From: Glandiceps talaboti
Lineage: Eukaryota > Hemichordata > Enteropneusta > Spengelidae
Length of the DNA: 64,000 nucleotides
Direction: 5' to 3'
NCBI RefSeq assembly: GCF_964340395.1
Contig: NC_135556.1
Span: forward strand, 1,045,001-1,109,000
Below the pieces are notes generated by a model. That model made no database searches. It saw only the letters and a program-made list of their open reading frames with translations, and was not told the origin of the DNA. A program made the position numbers and the translations under genes. Positions within the stretch are counted from its first letter, which is position 1; every line of letters starts with the position of its first letter. Of the stretch, positions 22,767 through 35,509 are shown piece after piece.

Positions 22767-25700
22767 TATATTTTCTATAGCCCTGCCATCCACATTTTCT
22801 ATATCCCTGTCATCCACACTTCCTATAGCCTTGCCGTCCTTATTTTCTATAATCCTGCCATCCACACTTTCTATAGCCCTGCCATCCACACTTTCTATAG
22901 CCCTGCCATCGACACTTCCTATAGCCCTGTCATCCACACTTCCTATAGCCCTGCCATCCACACTTTCTATAGCCCTGCCACCCATATTTTCTATAGCCTT
23001 GCCATCCACACTTTCTATAGCCCTGCCATCCACACTTTCTATAGCCCTGCCATCCACTTTTTATAGCCCTGCCATCCACACTTTCTATAGCCTTGCCATC
23101 CACACTTTCTATAGCCTTGTCGTCCTTATTTTCTATAGCCCTGCCATCCTTATTTCCTATAGCCTTGCCATCCACACTTTCTATAGCCTTGCCATCCACA
23201 CTTTCTATAGCCTTGCCATCCACACTTTCTATAACCCTGCCATCCACACTTTCTATAGCCCTGCCATCCACGTTTTCTATAGCCTTGCCATAGCCTTGCC
23301 ATCCACACTTTCTATAGCCCTGCCATCCACTTTCTATAGCCCTGCCATCCACACTTTCCATAGCCCTGCCATCCACACTTTCTATAGCCTTGCCATTCAC
23401 ACTTTCTATAGCCCTGCCTGCCATTCATGCTTGCCATCCACACTTTCTATAGCCCTGCCATCTACACTTTCTATAGCCCTGCCACCCATATTTTCTATAG
23501 CCCTGCCATCCACACTTTCTATAGCCTTGCCATCCACACTTTCTATATAGCCTTGCCATCCACACTTTCTATAGCCCTGCCATCAACTCTTTCTATAGTC
23601 CTGCCATTCACACTTTCTATAGCCCTGCCACCCATATTTTCTATAGCCTTGCCACCCATATTTTCTATAGCCTTGCCGTCCTTATTTTCTATAGCCCTGC
23701 CATCCACACTTTCAATAGCCCTGCCATCCACGGTTTATATAGCCTTGCCATCCACTCTTTCTATAGCCCTGCCATCCACACTTTCTATAGCCCTGCCATC
23801 CATACTTTCTATAGCCTTGCCATTCACACTTTCTATAGCTCTGCCATCCACTTTCTATAGTCCTGCCTGCCATTCATGCTTGCCATCAACACTTTCTATA
23901 GCCTTGCCATCCACACTTTCAATAGCCCTGCCATTTACACTTTCTATAGCCCTGCCATCCACACTTTCTATAGCCTTGCCATCCACATTTTCTATATAGC
24001 CTTGCCATCCACACTTTCTATAGCCCTGCCATCCACACTTTCTATCGCCTTGCCATCCACACTTTCTATAGCCTTGCCATCCACTCTTTCTATAATCCTG
24101 CCATCCACACTTTCTATAGCCCTGCCACCCATATTTTCTATAGCCTTGCCGTCCTTATTTTCTATAGCCCTGCCATCCACACTTTCTATAGCCCTGCCAT
24201 CCACACTTTCTATAGCCTTGCTATAGCCTTGCCATCCACACTTTCTATAGCCCTGCCATCCACACTTTCTATAGCCCTGCCATCCACACTTTCTATAGCC
24301 TTGCCATTCACACTTTCTATAGCCCTGCCTGCCATTCATGCTTGCCATCAACACTTTCTATAGCCTTGCCATCCACACTTTCTATAGCCCTGCCATCTAC
24401 ACTTTCTATAGCCCTGCCACCCATGTATTCTATAGCCCTGCCATCCACACTTTCTATAGCCTTGCCATCCACACTTTCTATATAGCCTTGCCATCCACAC
24501 TTTCTATAGCCTTGCCATCCACTCTTTCTACAGCCCTGCCATCCACACTTTCTATAGCCCTGCCACCCATATTTTCTATAGCCTTGCCACCCATATTTTC
24601 TATAGCCTTGCCGTCCTTATTTTCTATAGCCCTGCCATCCACTTACTATAGCCCTGCCATCCACACTTTCTATTGCCCTGCCACCCATACTTTCTATAGC
24701 TTTGCCATCCACACTTTCTATAGCCTTGCCATCCACACTTTCTGTAGCCCTGCCATCCACACTTTCTGTAGCCCTGCCATCCACACTTTCTATTGCCTTG
24801 CCACCCATATTTTCTATAGCCTTGCCATCCACACTTTCTATAGCCTTGCTATCCACACTTTCTATAGCCTTGCCATCCACACTTTCTATAGCCCTGCCAG
24901 CCACACTTTCTATAGCCCTGCCATCCACACTTTGTATTGCTTTGCCACCCATATTTTCTATAGCCTTGCCATCCACACTTTCTATAGCCTTGCCATCCAC
25001 ACTTTCTATAGCCTTGCCATCCACACTTTCTATAGCCCTGCCATCCACACTTTCTGTAGCCCTGCCATCCACACTTTCTATTGCCTTGCCACCCATATTT
25101 TCTATAGCCTTACCATCCACACTTTCTATAGCCTTGCCATCCACACTTTCTATAGCCCTACCATCCACACTTTCTATAGCCCTGCCAGCCACACTTTCTA
25201 TAGCCCTGCCATCCACACTTTCTATTGCCTTGCCACCCATATTTTCTATAGCCTTGCCATCCATATTTTCTATAGCCTTGCCATCCACACTTTCTATAGC
25301 CTTACCATCCACACTTTCTATAGCCTTGCCATCCACACTTTCTATAGCCCTACCATCCACACTTTCTATAGCCCTGCCAGCCACACTTTCTATAGCCCTG
25401 CCATCCACACTTTCTATTGCCTTGCCACCCATATTTTCTATAGCCTTGCCATCCACACTTTCTATAACCTTGCCATCCACACTTTCTATAGCCTTGCCAT
25501 CCACACTTTCTATAGCCTTGCCATCCACTTTCTATAGCCTTACCATCTACTCTTTCTATAGCCCTGCCATCCACACTTTCTATAGCCCTGCCACCCATAT
25601 TTTCTATAGCCTTGCCACCCATATTTTCTATAGCCTTGCCGTCCTTATTTTCTATAGCCCTGCCATCCACACTTTCTATAGCCCTGCCATCCACACTTTC

Positions 25701-26975
25701 TATAGCCTTGCCATCCACACTTTCTATAGCCTTGCCATCCACTTTCTATAGCCTTACCATCTACTTTTTCTATAGCCCTGCCATCCACACTTTCTATAGC
25801 CTTGCCACCCATATTTTCTATAGCCTTGCCGTCCTTATTTTCTATAGCCTTGCCATCCACACTTTCTATAACCTTGCCATCCACACTTTCTATAGCCTTG
25901 CCATCCACACTTTCTATAGCCTTGCCATCCACTTTCTATAGCCTTACCATCTACTCTTTCTATAGCCCTGCCATCCACACTTTCTATAGCCCTGCCACCC
26001 ATATTTTCTATAGCCTTGCCACCCATATTTTCTATAGCCTTGCCGTCCTTATTTTCTATAGCCCTGCCATCCACACTTTCTATAGCCCTGCCATCCACAC
26101 TTTCTATAGCCCTGCCATCTACACTTTCTATAGCCTTGCCATCCACACTTTCTATAGCCCTGCCATCCACACTTTCTATTGCCTTGCCACCCATATTTTC
26201 TATAGCCTTGCCATCCACACTTTCTATAGCCTTGCCATCCACACTTTCTGTAGCCCTGCCATCCACACTTTCTGTAGCCCTGCCATCCACACTTTCTATT
26301 GCCTTGCCACCCATATTTTCTATAGCCTTGCCATCCACACTTTCTATAGCCTTACCATCCACACTTTCTATAGCCTTGCCATCCACACTTTCTATAGCCC
26401 TACCATCCACACTTTCTATAGCCCTGCCAGCCACACTTTCTATAGCCCTGCCATCCACACTTTCTATTGCCTTGCCACCCATATTTTCTATAGCCTTGCC
26501 ATCCACACTTTCTATAGCCTTACCATCCACACTTTCTATAGCCTTGCCATCCACACTTTCTATAGCCCTACCATCCACACTTTCTATAGCCCTGCCAGCC
26601 ACACTTTCTATAGCCCTGCCATCCACACTTTCTATTGCCTTGCCACCCATATTTTCTATAGCCTTGCCATCCACACTTTCTATAGCCTTGCCATCCACAC
26701 TTTCTATAGCCTTGCCATCCACACTTTCTATAGCCCTGCCATCCACACTTTCTATTGCCTTGCCACCCATATTTTCTATAGCCTTGCCATCCACACTTTC
26801 TATAGCCTTGCCATCCACACTTTCTATAGCCTTGCCATCCACACTTTCTATAGCCCTGCCATCCACACTTTCTATTGCGTTGCCACCCATATTTTCTATA
26901 TAGCCTTGCCATCCACACTTTCTGTAGCCCTGCCATCCACGTTTTCTATAGCCGTGCCATCCCATTTTCTATAGC
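22767..26975. repeat. Minisatellite C, 24-bp unit, about 175 copies with higher-order structure
   Basis: The base unit is actttctatagccctgccat plus ccac. Common variants are cttgcc for cctgcc, a cccatatttt unit, a gtccttatttt unit, and short units lacking six bases. A marker variant, tctattgcc, recurs at 24789, 25077, 25221, 25413, 26175, 26295, 26463, 26631, 26751 and 26871. These spacings are mostly exact multiples of 24 (288, 144, 192, then 120, 168, 168, 120, 120), so whole blocks of five to eight units have been duplicated. Several long open frames on both strands arise from the 24-bp period. The array lies in GEMIN5 intron e-f and ends about 150 bases from exon e. Confidence 0.98.
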
Positions 26976-27122
26976 CCAACTTGTTCACCAAGTTTCATCA
27001 CTAATTGCACAAAATGGCCCTTACGCATCCCTTCAGTTACCTGGCATATTGTAGTATTATTTAATGTGGGATGAATATAAACCTACTAAATCACTAATTA
27101 ATAGGGTAGGAGATATAATTAC

Positions 27123-27270
27123 TTCAAAAGCTTGTTTTCCTTCAGCATATTGATTGCCTCATAGACTTTATGGCATGCTAGGTAGTATGACACGGCTTTG
27201 ATGTAGACTTCTTGAGTACATAGTTGATTAGCGTATGCCTCTACCATCTGTAGCCATAGACTATGACCAC
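27123..27270 (-). CDS. GEMIN5: GEMIN5 exon e: dimerisation domain, H-K-V-Y-E-A motif
   Basis: The exon is 148 bases with acceptor TTAATAG and donor AA|GTAATT. The reading contains GHSLWLQMVEAYANQLCTQE and later YYLACHKVYEAINMLKENK. The human protein has G-Y-H-V-W-L-W-A-V-E-A-F-A-K-Q-L-C and L-L-S-I-H-K-V-Y-E-A-V-E-L-L-K-S-N in the same places, which makes this one of the best-conserved exons. It lies between two tandem arrays: the 24-bp array ends about 150 bases downstream of its donor, and the 31-41-bp array begins about 25 bases upstream of its acceptor. Confidence 0.96.
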
Positions 27271-27295
27271 CTATTAAAAAAGGCAACAATATTCT

Positions 27296-27945
27296 CAGTT
27301 AAATTGTGTGCAGTGTTTAAATGAATGCCATAGCTTTTATTGTGCGCAGTGTTTAAATGAATAGTTTTTATTGTGTGCAGTGTTTAAATGAATACAGTTT
27401 TTATTGTGTGCAGTGTTTAAATGAATACAGTTTGTATTGTGTGCAGTGTTTAAATGAATAGTTTTTATTGTGTGCAGTGTTTAAATGAATAGTTTTTATT
27501 GTGTGCAGTGTTTAAATGAATATAGTTTTTATTGTGTGCAGTGTTTAAATGAATGCACAGTTTGTATTGTGTGCAGTGTTTAAATGAATGTAGAAAGTTT
27601 GTATTGTGTGCAGTGTTTAAATGAATAGTTTTTATTGTGTGCAGTGTTTAAATGAATAGTTTTTATTGTGTGCAGTGTTTAAATGAATGCACAGTTTGTA
27701 TTGTGTGCAGTGTTTAAATGAATGTAGAAAGTTTGTATTGTGTGCAGTGTTTAAATGAATGCCGTTTTTATTGTGTGTAGTGTTTAAATGAATGCACATA
27801 GGTTTTATTGTGTGCAATGTTTAGATGAATGCACAATGTTTTTATTGTGTACAGTGTTTAAATGAATGCACATAGTTTTTATTGTGTGCAGTGTTTAGAT
27901 GAAAGCACATAGTTTTTATTGTGTGCAGTGTTTACATGAATGACA
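27296..27945. repeat. Minisatellite D, 31-41-bp unit, 19 copies
   Basis: The constant core is attgtgtgcagtgtttaaat followed by gaat. Between cores lie variable spacers such as agttttt, acagtttgt and gtagaaagtttgt. The spacer order gcacag then gtagaaag occurs twice, so a small higher-order repeat is present. It begins about 25 bases from the acceptor of GEMIN5 exon e. Confidence 0.95.
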
Positions 27946-27994
27946 TGTGACATGGCTTTTATTATGAATAATTAATTAATTATTTTATATGACA

Positions 27995-28405
27995 GTACTT
28001 TGGAATAACTTTCTAAGTATAGTACCTTTGTATAAGTTTCTAAGTATAGTACATTGGAATAAGTTTCTAAGTGTAGTACATGTCTAAGTATAGTACCATT
28101 GTATAAGTTTCTAAGTATAGTACCATTGTATAAGTTTCTAAGTATGGTACCTTTGTATAAGTTTCTCAGTATGGTACCATTGTATAAGTTTCTAAGTATA
28201 GTACCTTGGAATAAGTTTCTAAGTATAGTACATTGGAATAAGTTTCTAAGTATAGTACCTTTGTATAAGTTTCTAAGTATGGTACCTTGGAATAAGTTTC
28301 TAAGTATACTACCTTCGTATAAGTTTCTAAGTATAGTACCTTCGTATAAGTTTCTAAGTATAGTACCTTCGTATAAGTTTCTAAGTATAGTACCTTTGAA
28401 TAAGT
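27995..28405. repeat. Minisatellite E, 27-bp unit, about 15 copies
   Basis: The unit is aagtttctaagtatagtacc followed by ttngtat. A few units read catt or cttgga in the spacer. It follows array D after about 50 bases of AT-rich sequence in GEMIN5 intron d-e. The 27-bp period keeps frames open on both strands. Confidence 0.95.
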
Positions 28406-31400
28406 TCATTCATTCTTTTCACTCTTTTCTGCATATCCTTATTTCTGAGATGAATCTAAAGAGTTACCGATTTTTAATTATGGGAAACATTGGTGCTTAA
28501 CATATGAATTTGAATGCCTTGATTGGTGAAGCAAGACTCTATATAGAACAACAGCATATAAAGAACCTAGATTGAATTTATATCTAGTATTACCAAGGGT
28601 ATGAGGCAACAATTCTGGTGTCTATAACAATATTGAATAACATGAATAAAGACAACATCAAAATGTTTTGTCAAGTTCTTGTTTATAATTATTTCAGTAT
28701 ATTGAATTGATAATTAATATCTAATTATAATTATACACAGAGAAATACATAATTAACTTGATCGAATCGCGTTGGAATATAAATAGAATATGCGTGACGC
28801 TGCGCTGTGGAGTGTACTGATTTATATCGCCCCCAACGGTCATATAATTTACTTCTCTCTGTTGTCGCGCGATCGCGAGCTTGAATGATTCGAATCTTGG
28901 CAAACGTCCATGAAAGTACTGGAATTTGAAAATTCAACCTCCATGAGCTCAGCATTTGCTCAATTTGCTCAATTTGCTAAAAAAGAAGGGGTAGGACACT
29001 TTGGTGTTCTTTTTCATCGTATGCATTAAACCACATCACCCTTATTCACAGACGCTTTCTGTTTCGGGCAAAATTATGAGTATTTGTTTAATCAGTCAAA
29101 TGATGTTGTTACGTTTTCTCCTTCATTCAAAGTGTATATTTTGAAGAGACACAGATATGGCGACTATTTAATGATTATTTTTACGTAATTTTTACCTTCC
29201 GTAAGGAAGGTTATAATATACTGATGAAGTCTGTGTGTCTGTGTGTGTGTCTGTATCACCATTTCCGAAAAAACAGCTGCATCAATTCAAACAAAATTTC
29301 ATAGACATGTTCTGTAGGGTAATGGCCAGAACTGATTAGGTTTTGATAATAATCCGATGAATATCAATGACCAATTTGAGTAATTAATCGATCGAACGAG
29401 TATAAAGTTGGCATCAGATTCAGATTCAGATTCAGGTAGCGTTATCTTATGAACGTTATATTGAGCGTCAGATGGCCTCAGATCCGAATCTGAATCTGAC
29501 ACCAACTTTATACTCGTGCTCTACACTACTGAGAAAGACTCTGTATTCAGGGGTTTCGTGCCAACCTTATTTTGTGTTTCCCTTGGATCTGCACTCTGCA
29601 TTGGCTGCACAAACACGAGAAAAAAGAAGACCGAGGCAGGGTATTTAAGTGATTCAAACTCACCAGAAAACAATTTTTTTCTTGGCCTTAAAATAGGTTT
29701 ACATTGAGCGCGGAGTTCACAAACAGGTGAAATATTTATCATCGTTTCAATTTCGTCAAATATGGACTTATCATTTTCAAATTTCATACACTAATGCGCA
29801 GATGAATAGAGAAATCGTGTCTTTTTAGATTTTCGATTAGAAGTTTAGGAAGTATTATATCGTCCTCGAATCGTCTCCTTTTTACCGTGTTCTTTTCCGA
29901 TTTCTCTTGATAACAAACTACTGCTGTTTGTTGCAAGGCTTGTACATAATCATTTATCTAGCTCTGTATCTCAGGATATAAATACACTCTCACATATTTA
30001 TCAAGTGTAATAATCTATAATTTACACCCAAATGTGTGTGGTCAAAATATGGAAAATAGACCAAGCCTCGCCTAGCCTATGAAGAAAATTTTGTGACAAT
30101 GTATCAATAATGGTGACTATACATTGACCTCTACATAATTAGTGTACAGTGAGGGCGCGCCACTCAACAAAATCTTGAGAATGTGTAAACTCATGGTGGG
30201 ACAGAAGGAAGTTCAACACTCACATGCCATATCCCAGGTATGTAGGGGATCACGAAAGCCGAGTGAAGTCGAGGATGGCAAGCTTTCCTGTGCTGAGAAT
30301 AGGAGGCGTGGCGGGCATTTGAACAACATTTTTGACAACTAACTTTCATTGGGACTTGATGAATCACAGATAGAGAGCTAAATTTCTTGCATAAATCCTT
30401 ACGCATAAAGGCATTCAGTTTAAATCTGGTATGAAAATAATATAGACTGGAATCGACTGTGTGTTCGAGCCTACTGCAACTCTTCGGCACCAAATATTGA
30501 TTAAACCAAGATATTAATTGTGTTTTTGTTTATTTCCCTCGCAAAAGATGCAACGTTTCGGTGCTTCAGTTCAAATAATATGCTGCTTCGGCAATCTGTT
30601 TTAATGTCCTGCAAACTCCATAATGTACTGCAGCATACGAAAAATATATCTCACCATAAGAGGGCAGCAGGTGGTATCAAGCTTCGAGAGAAAATTCATG
30701 GATCACATGTTCGATTTGAAGCATCCTGATTGGTTTATTCGATGCCCCGTCCCACCCCTCTGTATTACTAGTTTAAGCAAGGAATGCGTTTGAGCTCGAG
30801 CACGACAATCAGCGCATCAGCTGTTGTGAGCGCACTAAGCGTCGAGTTTGCACCATGTCTCTCCATATACTTTCTTTTCCTTTATTCGTTTTAGGAGTCT
30901 TCCATATTTATATAAACCTTTTCTGCGATTATTAAAAATGTTTCATTTTTTAAAAGACCAGAAAGTGTACAAGTACATACATATAATCATTTCTGGCCTC
31001 ATACCCAAAATAACAAATATGTGTAGACGTGTATAATGAGTGTAAGGTGGTGATTTTGAATCATAGATTCTTTAGTTTACTGTACTAGTGACCTTTTGAT
31101 GAATGGTGATGACAGGTATACATGTAGGTCTGGGACCTTTTTATGATGACAGTGTGCTAATTTACATGTCTACAGCTAAACATTTGTTGGACTTTGTGTG
31201 TACCCAATCATCGTTAAGGAGACCCCTATAAATACTCTCGAAGCCAGTGATCACATGCTTCTCCTAACTTTGAACATCAAGGCCTGAAGGTGGATACTGC
31301 TAGCGACAAGTGAGCTAGACCATCATGCAATGCGATTTGTATGCTTGCAGATACCGTCAGAGGAGGCCATCTTAAATCTCATATCTTCACTATACTACTA

Positions 31401-32100
31401 CATGCAATACTTTAAAGCCTAGCAGAGGGCGGAAGTTCACCATCCTCATTCAAAACAAGTTATTTCTAGAAATTGAAATTCTGCTATTTTTAGTACTTTT
31501 TGAATTTTTTTCCTACGGCATATCTATCGTAAACCACAGTAATATTAATAAAATGACATTTTTGGTCAAATTTAGGTGCTTTTTCGATTCTCTTAATTCA
31601 TAAACTTATGATGTTGTCGGTAAAGCCACTACATGTGACAATCAGCTGAAATGTAAACAAACTACGTTTGCACATTTGTATTCGTGCATTTATTGTCATT
31701 TTTAGACTAATTTTCCTGAAAATTCACAAATTTTGGGATTTTTGTCACATTTTAAAGTTGTCTGTCTCTACGTTTTTCAAAATCCATGAACGAAGAATTG
31801 TAGTACGTGTGAATACGAATCGAATGATATACTGGGTGCTTAGGCACGTAGTGAATTCCTTGACGAAGATAGGATTTGAACGTAGTCATTGCAGTCGTAT
31901 AGAATTTTCGAAAATGTTATGTCACCATGCATGACAACCATGGGACAGCAGGTTCGTACATCGTCAACAGGTATGTTCTATATAAAGCATTTATCCCCAA
32001 AAATCAGTGAATTACGTGATGTTACAAACCAAGGCTTTCGAGAGAAAATAAATTTGTAACCGTGAAAAAATGTTTCTGTAGTTTTATTAATTGTAAATGT
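28406..32100. other. Intron d-e segment with no recognised gene
   Basis: I see no convincing gene. Short CpG-richer islands (28740-28900, 29380-29540, 30780-30850) suggest inserted elements. A stretch at 29200-29330 starts ttaccttccgtaaggaaggt and is followed by a tgtgtctgtgtg run, which looks like a repeat end. Around 30390-30440 there is a piece (ccttacg then aggcattcagtttaaatctg) that also ends the inverted pair at 54490-54680 and 60195-60410. Confidence 0.4.
29397..29516. repeat. Hairpin element, 40-bp arms
   Basis: The left arm starts cgagtataaagttggcatca and includes three agattc repeats. The right arm is its reverse complement, ending accaactttatactcg, with a few mismatches. The loop is about 40 bases. 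It looks like a small foldback element. Confidence 0.75.
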
Positions 32101-32599
32101 GAGACAGTGAGCAGCAGGGTCGTAAATCTTTACCTGTATTTTCTATGGACAATCGGTGCCGCGGCGGTGCACCTAGACGGTGTAACGCGTATCATGCTAG
32201 GCACAACATTAGTCAAGTTATGTGTACACCGTATGCTTGTAATGGCAATGCTGTCACTCGGTAAATTGTAACATGTGCTAATATTATATTCTGGCCTTTG
32301 AGTGAGAAATGAGATCAATTGAATAAAATGTATAACTGTAAGTAAATGTATGTACTTTTACTACTAGAATATTGATTGCTATTGTGGGATGGCTGGGTTG
32401 TAAATCCTCGTATGTTCTACAAAAAAGTGACGTGCACGGTGCATATACCCGGACGCCGTCATCACACAGGCCGCATGTTTTGTACAGTAGTGTAAACATC
32501 TTGGTAATTACGCTCTAACTTTCGAGCAATCAACCCGGAGAAATAAAATTCAGCCAATAAAGTTATAACTGTGAATTGACTAATTCAAAATAACATCAA

Positions 32600-33463
32600 A
32601 TGAAGTGTAACGACTGTGGTCAGACACGTGGGGTGCGTCTGTGTCAAGGGGATCTAGATCTGTGTAAAAAATGTGCCGCAAAGCGATTCCCACAGGCAAG
32701 TTCAAGTACGCCTCAAGACAAAGCAAAGATGGCCGACAAAGAAGATGGAAATGACCTTTCACAGATTATGTCACACCTGGCTGCTCTTAATGAGAAGGTG
32801 GATGAGATACCAACCCTGGCAAATAAAATAGATGAACTGCAAGCCTCTGTCGAATACATCAGCAGCTTCTTCGACATGTATAAGAAAAGAATGGACAGAA
32901 TGGAGGAAGACAATAAAACCCTGAAAGATCAACTCGCGTCAGCCACTGCCAAGGTAACCACAATGGATCGTCAACTTCAAGATTTGCAACAATATACGAG
33001 ACGCAATAATCTAGAAATCCACGGCATACAGGAACAGCCTGGTGAAGATACTGATACTTTGGTCATGAAAGTTGCCACTGCTACTGGAATCAGAATCTCC
33101 CAGACTGACATCGACATCAGTCATCGGCTCCCTTCAAGACGTCAAGGTAATACCAAACCATCTACCATTATAGTACGATTCACACGAAGGACAGTACGAA
33201 ATAATATATACAATGCAAGGAAAAACATCAAGAATAAGTCAACAAGGGACATGAACATTGATAACTTCGACCAGAACCGCGTTTACATCAATGAAAATCT
33301 CAGCCTGACTAACAAACAGATATTTTACAAGGCAAATGAAAGAAAGAAGATGAAGAAGTGGAAGTTTATTTGGACTAATAAAGGGAAGATTTTTGTTAAG
33401 AAGAGTGAAGAGGAGAGAGCGATTATGATAAGTTCAGAAGGCGACATAGAGCAAATGATCTAA
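32600..33463 (+). CDS. LINE ORF1 protein, 287 aa
   Basis: The protein begins with a cysteine cluster, C-x2-C then C-x7-C-x2-C (MKCNDCGQTRGVRLCQGDLD, then C-K-K-C), which looks like a small zinc-binding motif. A heptad-rich coiled coil follows at about residues 50-135 (for example L-A-A-L-N-E-K-V-D-E). After it comes QYTRRNNLEIHGIQEQPGED and I-D-I-S-H-R-L-P, the hallmark of the RRM-like domain in L1-type ORF1 proteins, then a lysine/arginine-rich tail. Such proteins coat the element's RNA and act as chaperones. The frame is intact from the ATG to the stop. ORF2 begins 40 bases downstream. Confidence 0.88.
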   Translation: MKCNDCGQTRGVRLCQGDLDLCKKCAAKRFPQASSSTPQDKAKMADKEDGNDLSQIMSHLAALNEKVDEIPTLANKIDELQASVEYISSFFDMYKKRMDRMEEDNKTLKDQLASATAKVTTMDRQLQDLQQYTRRNNLEIHGIQEQPGEDTDTLVMKVATATGIRISQTDIDISHRLPSRRQGNTKPSTIIVRFTRRTVRNNIYNARKNIKNKSTRDMNIDNFDQNRVYINENLSLTNKQIFYKANERKKMKKWKFIWTNKGKIFVKKSEEERAIMISSEGDIEQMI

Positions 33464-33502
33464 AGTGTAGAGTGAATAAAAAGTCATGACATTGTAGAAC
33501 TT

Positions 33503-35413
33503 ATGGATAGAACACAAGGTAACACAGAATCATCAACTTTTAAATACACTTGTAACACATACTCATTGGACCAATTTAAATCTAGCAGCACTAGCTCAAA
33601 TTTTATTTGTCAAAATCACTTCTTTTCTGCTCTTCACGTAAATGTAAGGTCAATTGCAAAACATTTCGACGACTTAGTTTCTCTCATGTCTACCCTTCAA
33701 CAAAAGTTTTCAGTTCTTGCTTTAACAGAGACATGGTTACATAATGATTCTGATTGCTGTTTGTATAACATTCCAACATATGAACTCGTCACTTGTAGCC
33801 GTGAATATTCTAAAGGTGGCGGTGTTGCTATGTATATTCATGAGTCCTTGTCTTTTTCACGCATCAACACCTTGCATATTGACAATTGTGAATCTCTTTT
33901 TGTAGAAATATTTTCCACACATGACAAGTTGGTTGTTGGTGTTATCTATAGGAAACCAAACACGTCCACTCAGGAATTTTTGAATAGCCTAGACAAGTGT
34001 TTAAATTTTATGTCATCTAGGAACAAAAAATGTGTACTTCTTGGCGATTTCAATATTGACCTTAGTTGTAACACCAACACCTCTGCTAATTTCATTTCTC
34101 TTCTTCACAGTTACAATTTTGAGCAAACCATTAATACTCCTACTAGAACAACTGAAAGCACAAATACCACCATTGACTTAATAATTACCAATATTACAGA
34201 CCATTTTATTGATTGTGGCACTCTACTTGCAGATATCAGCGACCATTTCCCAATTTTTACTTTTCTAAATAATCTTGGTAATTCCTTTTCTCAAACCAAC
34301 TCTTTGCTCAAAACCGACTTCTCTTCTTATAACCGTGACGACTTTCTTTCGGAACTAGGCAATGTTTCCTGGCAGCCCGTTTATAACTGTACAAACCCCA
34401 ATGATGCTTACCAGATCTTCTGTGACATTTTCAGTGCTGTTTATTCCAAGCATGCGCCCATCAAACAGTCCAAAACAAAGCCTAAAGCTATCCGTAAGCC
34501 ATGGATGACAAAGGGATTGCTCATCTCTGTTCGTAAGAAACATAATTTATTCGCCAAAACTAAAAGGTCGCCAAATAATTTCAACATTTGTACCTATTAT
34601 AAGCGATATCGCAATATCTTGACAAAGGTGCTCAAGTCCGCCAAACACCATCATTATCACCAAAAATTTCACAGTGCATCGGGCAACCCAAACAAACTCT
34701 GAAGTATAATCGGTGAAGTCCTGACAAAGAAAGGTAGTAAAATGACCTCACCAAAACAAATAAAAGACGATGACAACCCGGACAGGCTTTTAACGGATAA
34801 AGAAAGGATTGCCGAAAAGTTCAATAGTTTCTTCACAAATATTGGCCCAAACCTAGCTTCATCCATAACATCGCCTGTAAGTTTCCACCATTTCCTTGGT
34901 GATAGTCATCCCCATTCATTCTTCTTCCACCCTGTCATTGATAATGATATAGTCAAGATAATTAAACGCATGGACCCATGTAAAGCCATGGGACACGATC
35001 ACATTCACCCGAAGGTAGTCATCGATGCAAGTCCTGTTATTTCTGGTCCTCTAGCATATATTGTAAACTGTTCTTTAGCTACTGGCATCTTTCCAGATGC
35101 TCTTAAGTTTGCAAAGATCACTCCTATCTATAAAAAAGGATGTGCACTAGATGTAGGCAACTATAGGCCGATCTCCATTTTACCTACACTTAGCAAAGTT
35201 ATCGAGTCAGTTGTCAAGGACCAGCTGTTATCTTTTCTGGACAAATTCAACATTCTTATCAGTACTCAGTATGGCTTTCGAAAGCAGTATAGCACCAAAC
35301 TTGCACTTGCTGACCTAGTATCTGATCTCTCCGATAAAATGGATGATGGATACACTACCTTCGGTATATTTATTGACCTAAAAAAAGCTTTTGACACGAT
35401 TGATCATGAATAA
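33503..35413 (+). pseudogene. LINE ORF2: endonuclease and truncated reverse transcriptase
   Basis: The first 400 codons hold an AP-type endonuclease: V-N-V-R-S-I near residue 50, A-L-T-E-T-W-L (catalytic Glu) near 75, C-V-L-L-G-D-F-N-I-D near 180, and I-S-D-H-F-P-I near 245. A TGA at 34700-34702 stops the frame, but the same frame continues directly after it into the reverse transcriptase: M-D-P-C-K-A-M-G-H-D, then TPIYKKGCALDVGNYRPISI, YGFRKQYST and F-I-D-L-K-K-A-F-D-T-I-D-H. Right after that motif A the sequence jumps to K-L-T-I-N-L-D-K-T-N, which belongs to a later RT block, so the Y-x-D-D catalytic region is deleted. The copy cannot move by itself. Confidence 0.88.
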
Positions 35414-35509
35414 ACTCACTATTAACTTAGATAAAACCAATAACTTTGGTGAAATAAAGATTCATTCATTCATTCATTCATGTTTATACTTTTAATAGTC
35501 TAAATTGTG

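Larger units (their letters stand above)
32500..35490 (+). mobile_element. CR1/L2-like LINE, internally deleted
   Basis: Two ORFs in tandem (32600-33463 and 33503 onward) are followed by a 3' end with aaataaag and an (ATTC)n tail at 35460-35480. ORF1 carries a cysteine motif and coiled coil, ORF2 an endonuclease and the front half of a reverse transcriptase. The 5' limit is not clear. The tail and ORF pair fit CR1/L2-type LINEs; I cannot fix the clade. It lies antisense to GEMIN5. Confidence 0.85.

Noticed and set aside
22698-26974. Open frames up to about 400 codons with a repeated eight-residue motif
   Set aside because: A 24-bp tandem unit without stops keeps several frames open on both strands. 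There is no start context, no splice support and no conserved non-repeat domain.
22767-26975. CRISPR-like regular repeats
   Set aside because: The units are contiguous with no unique spacers, and the host is an animal genome.
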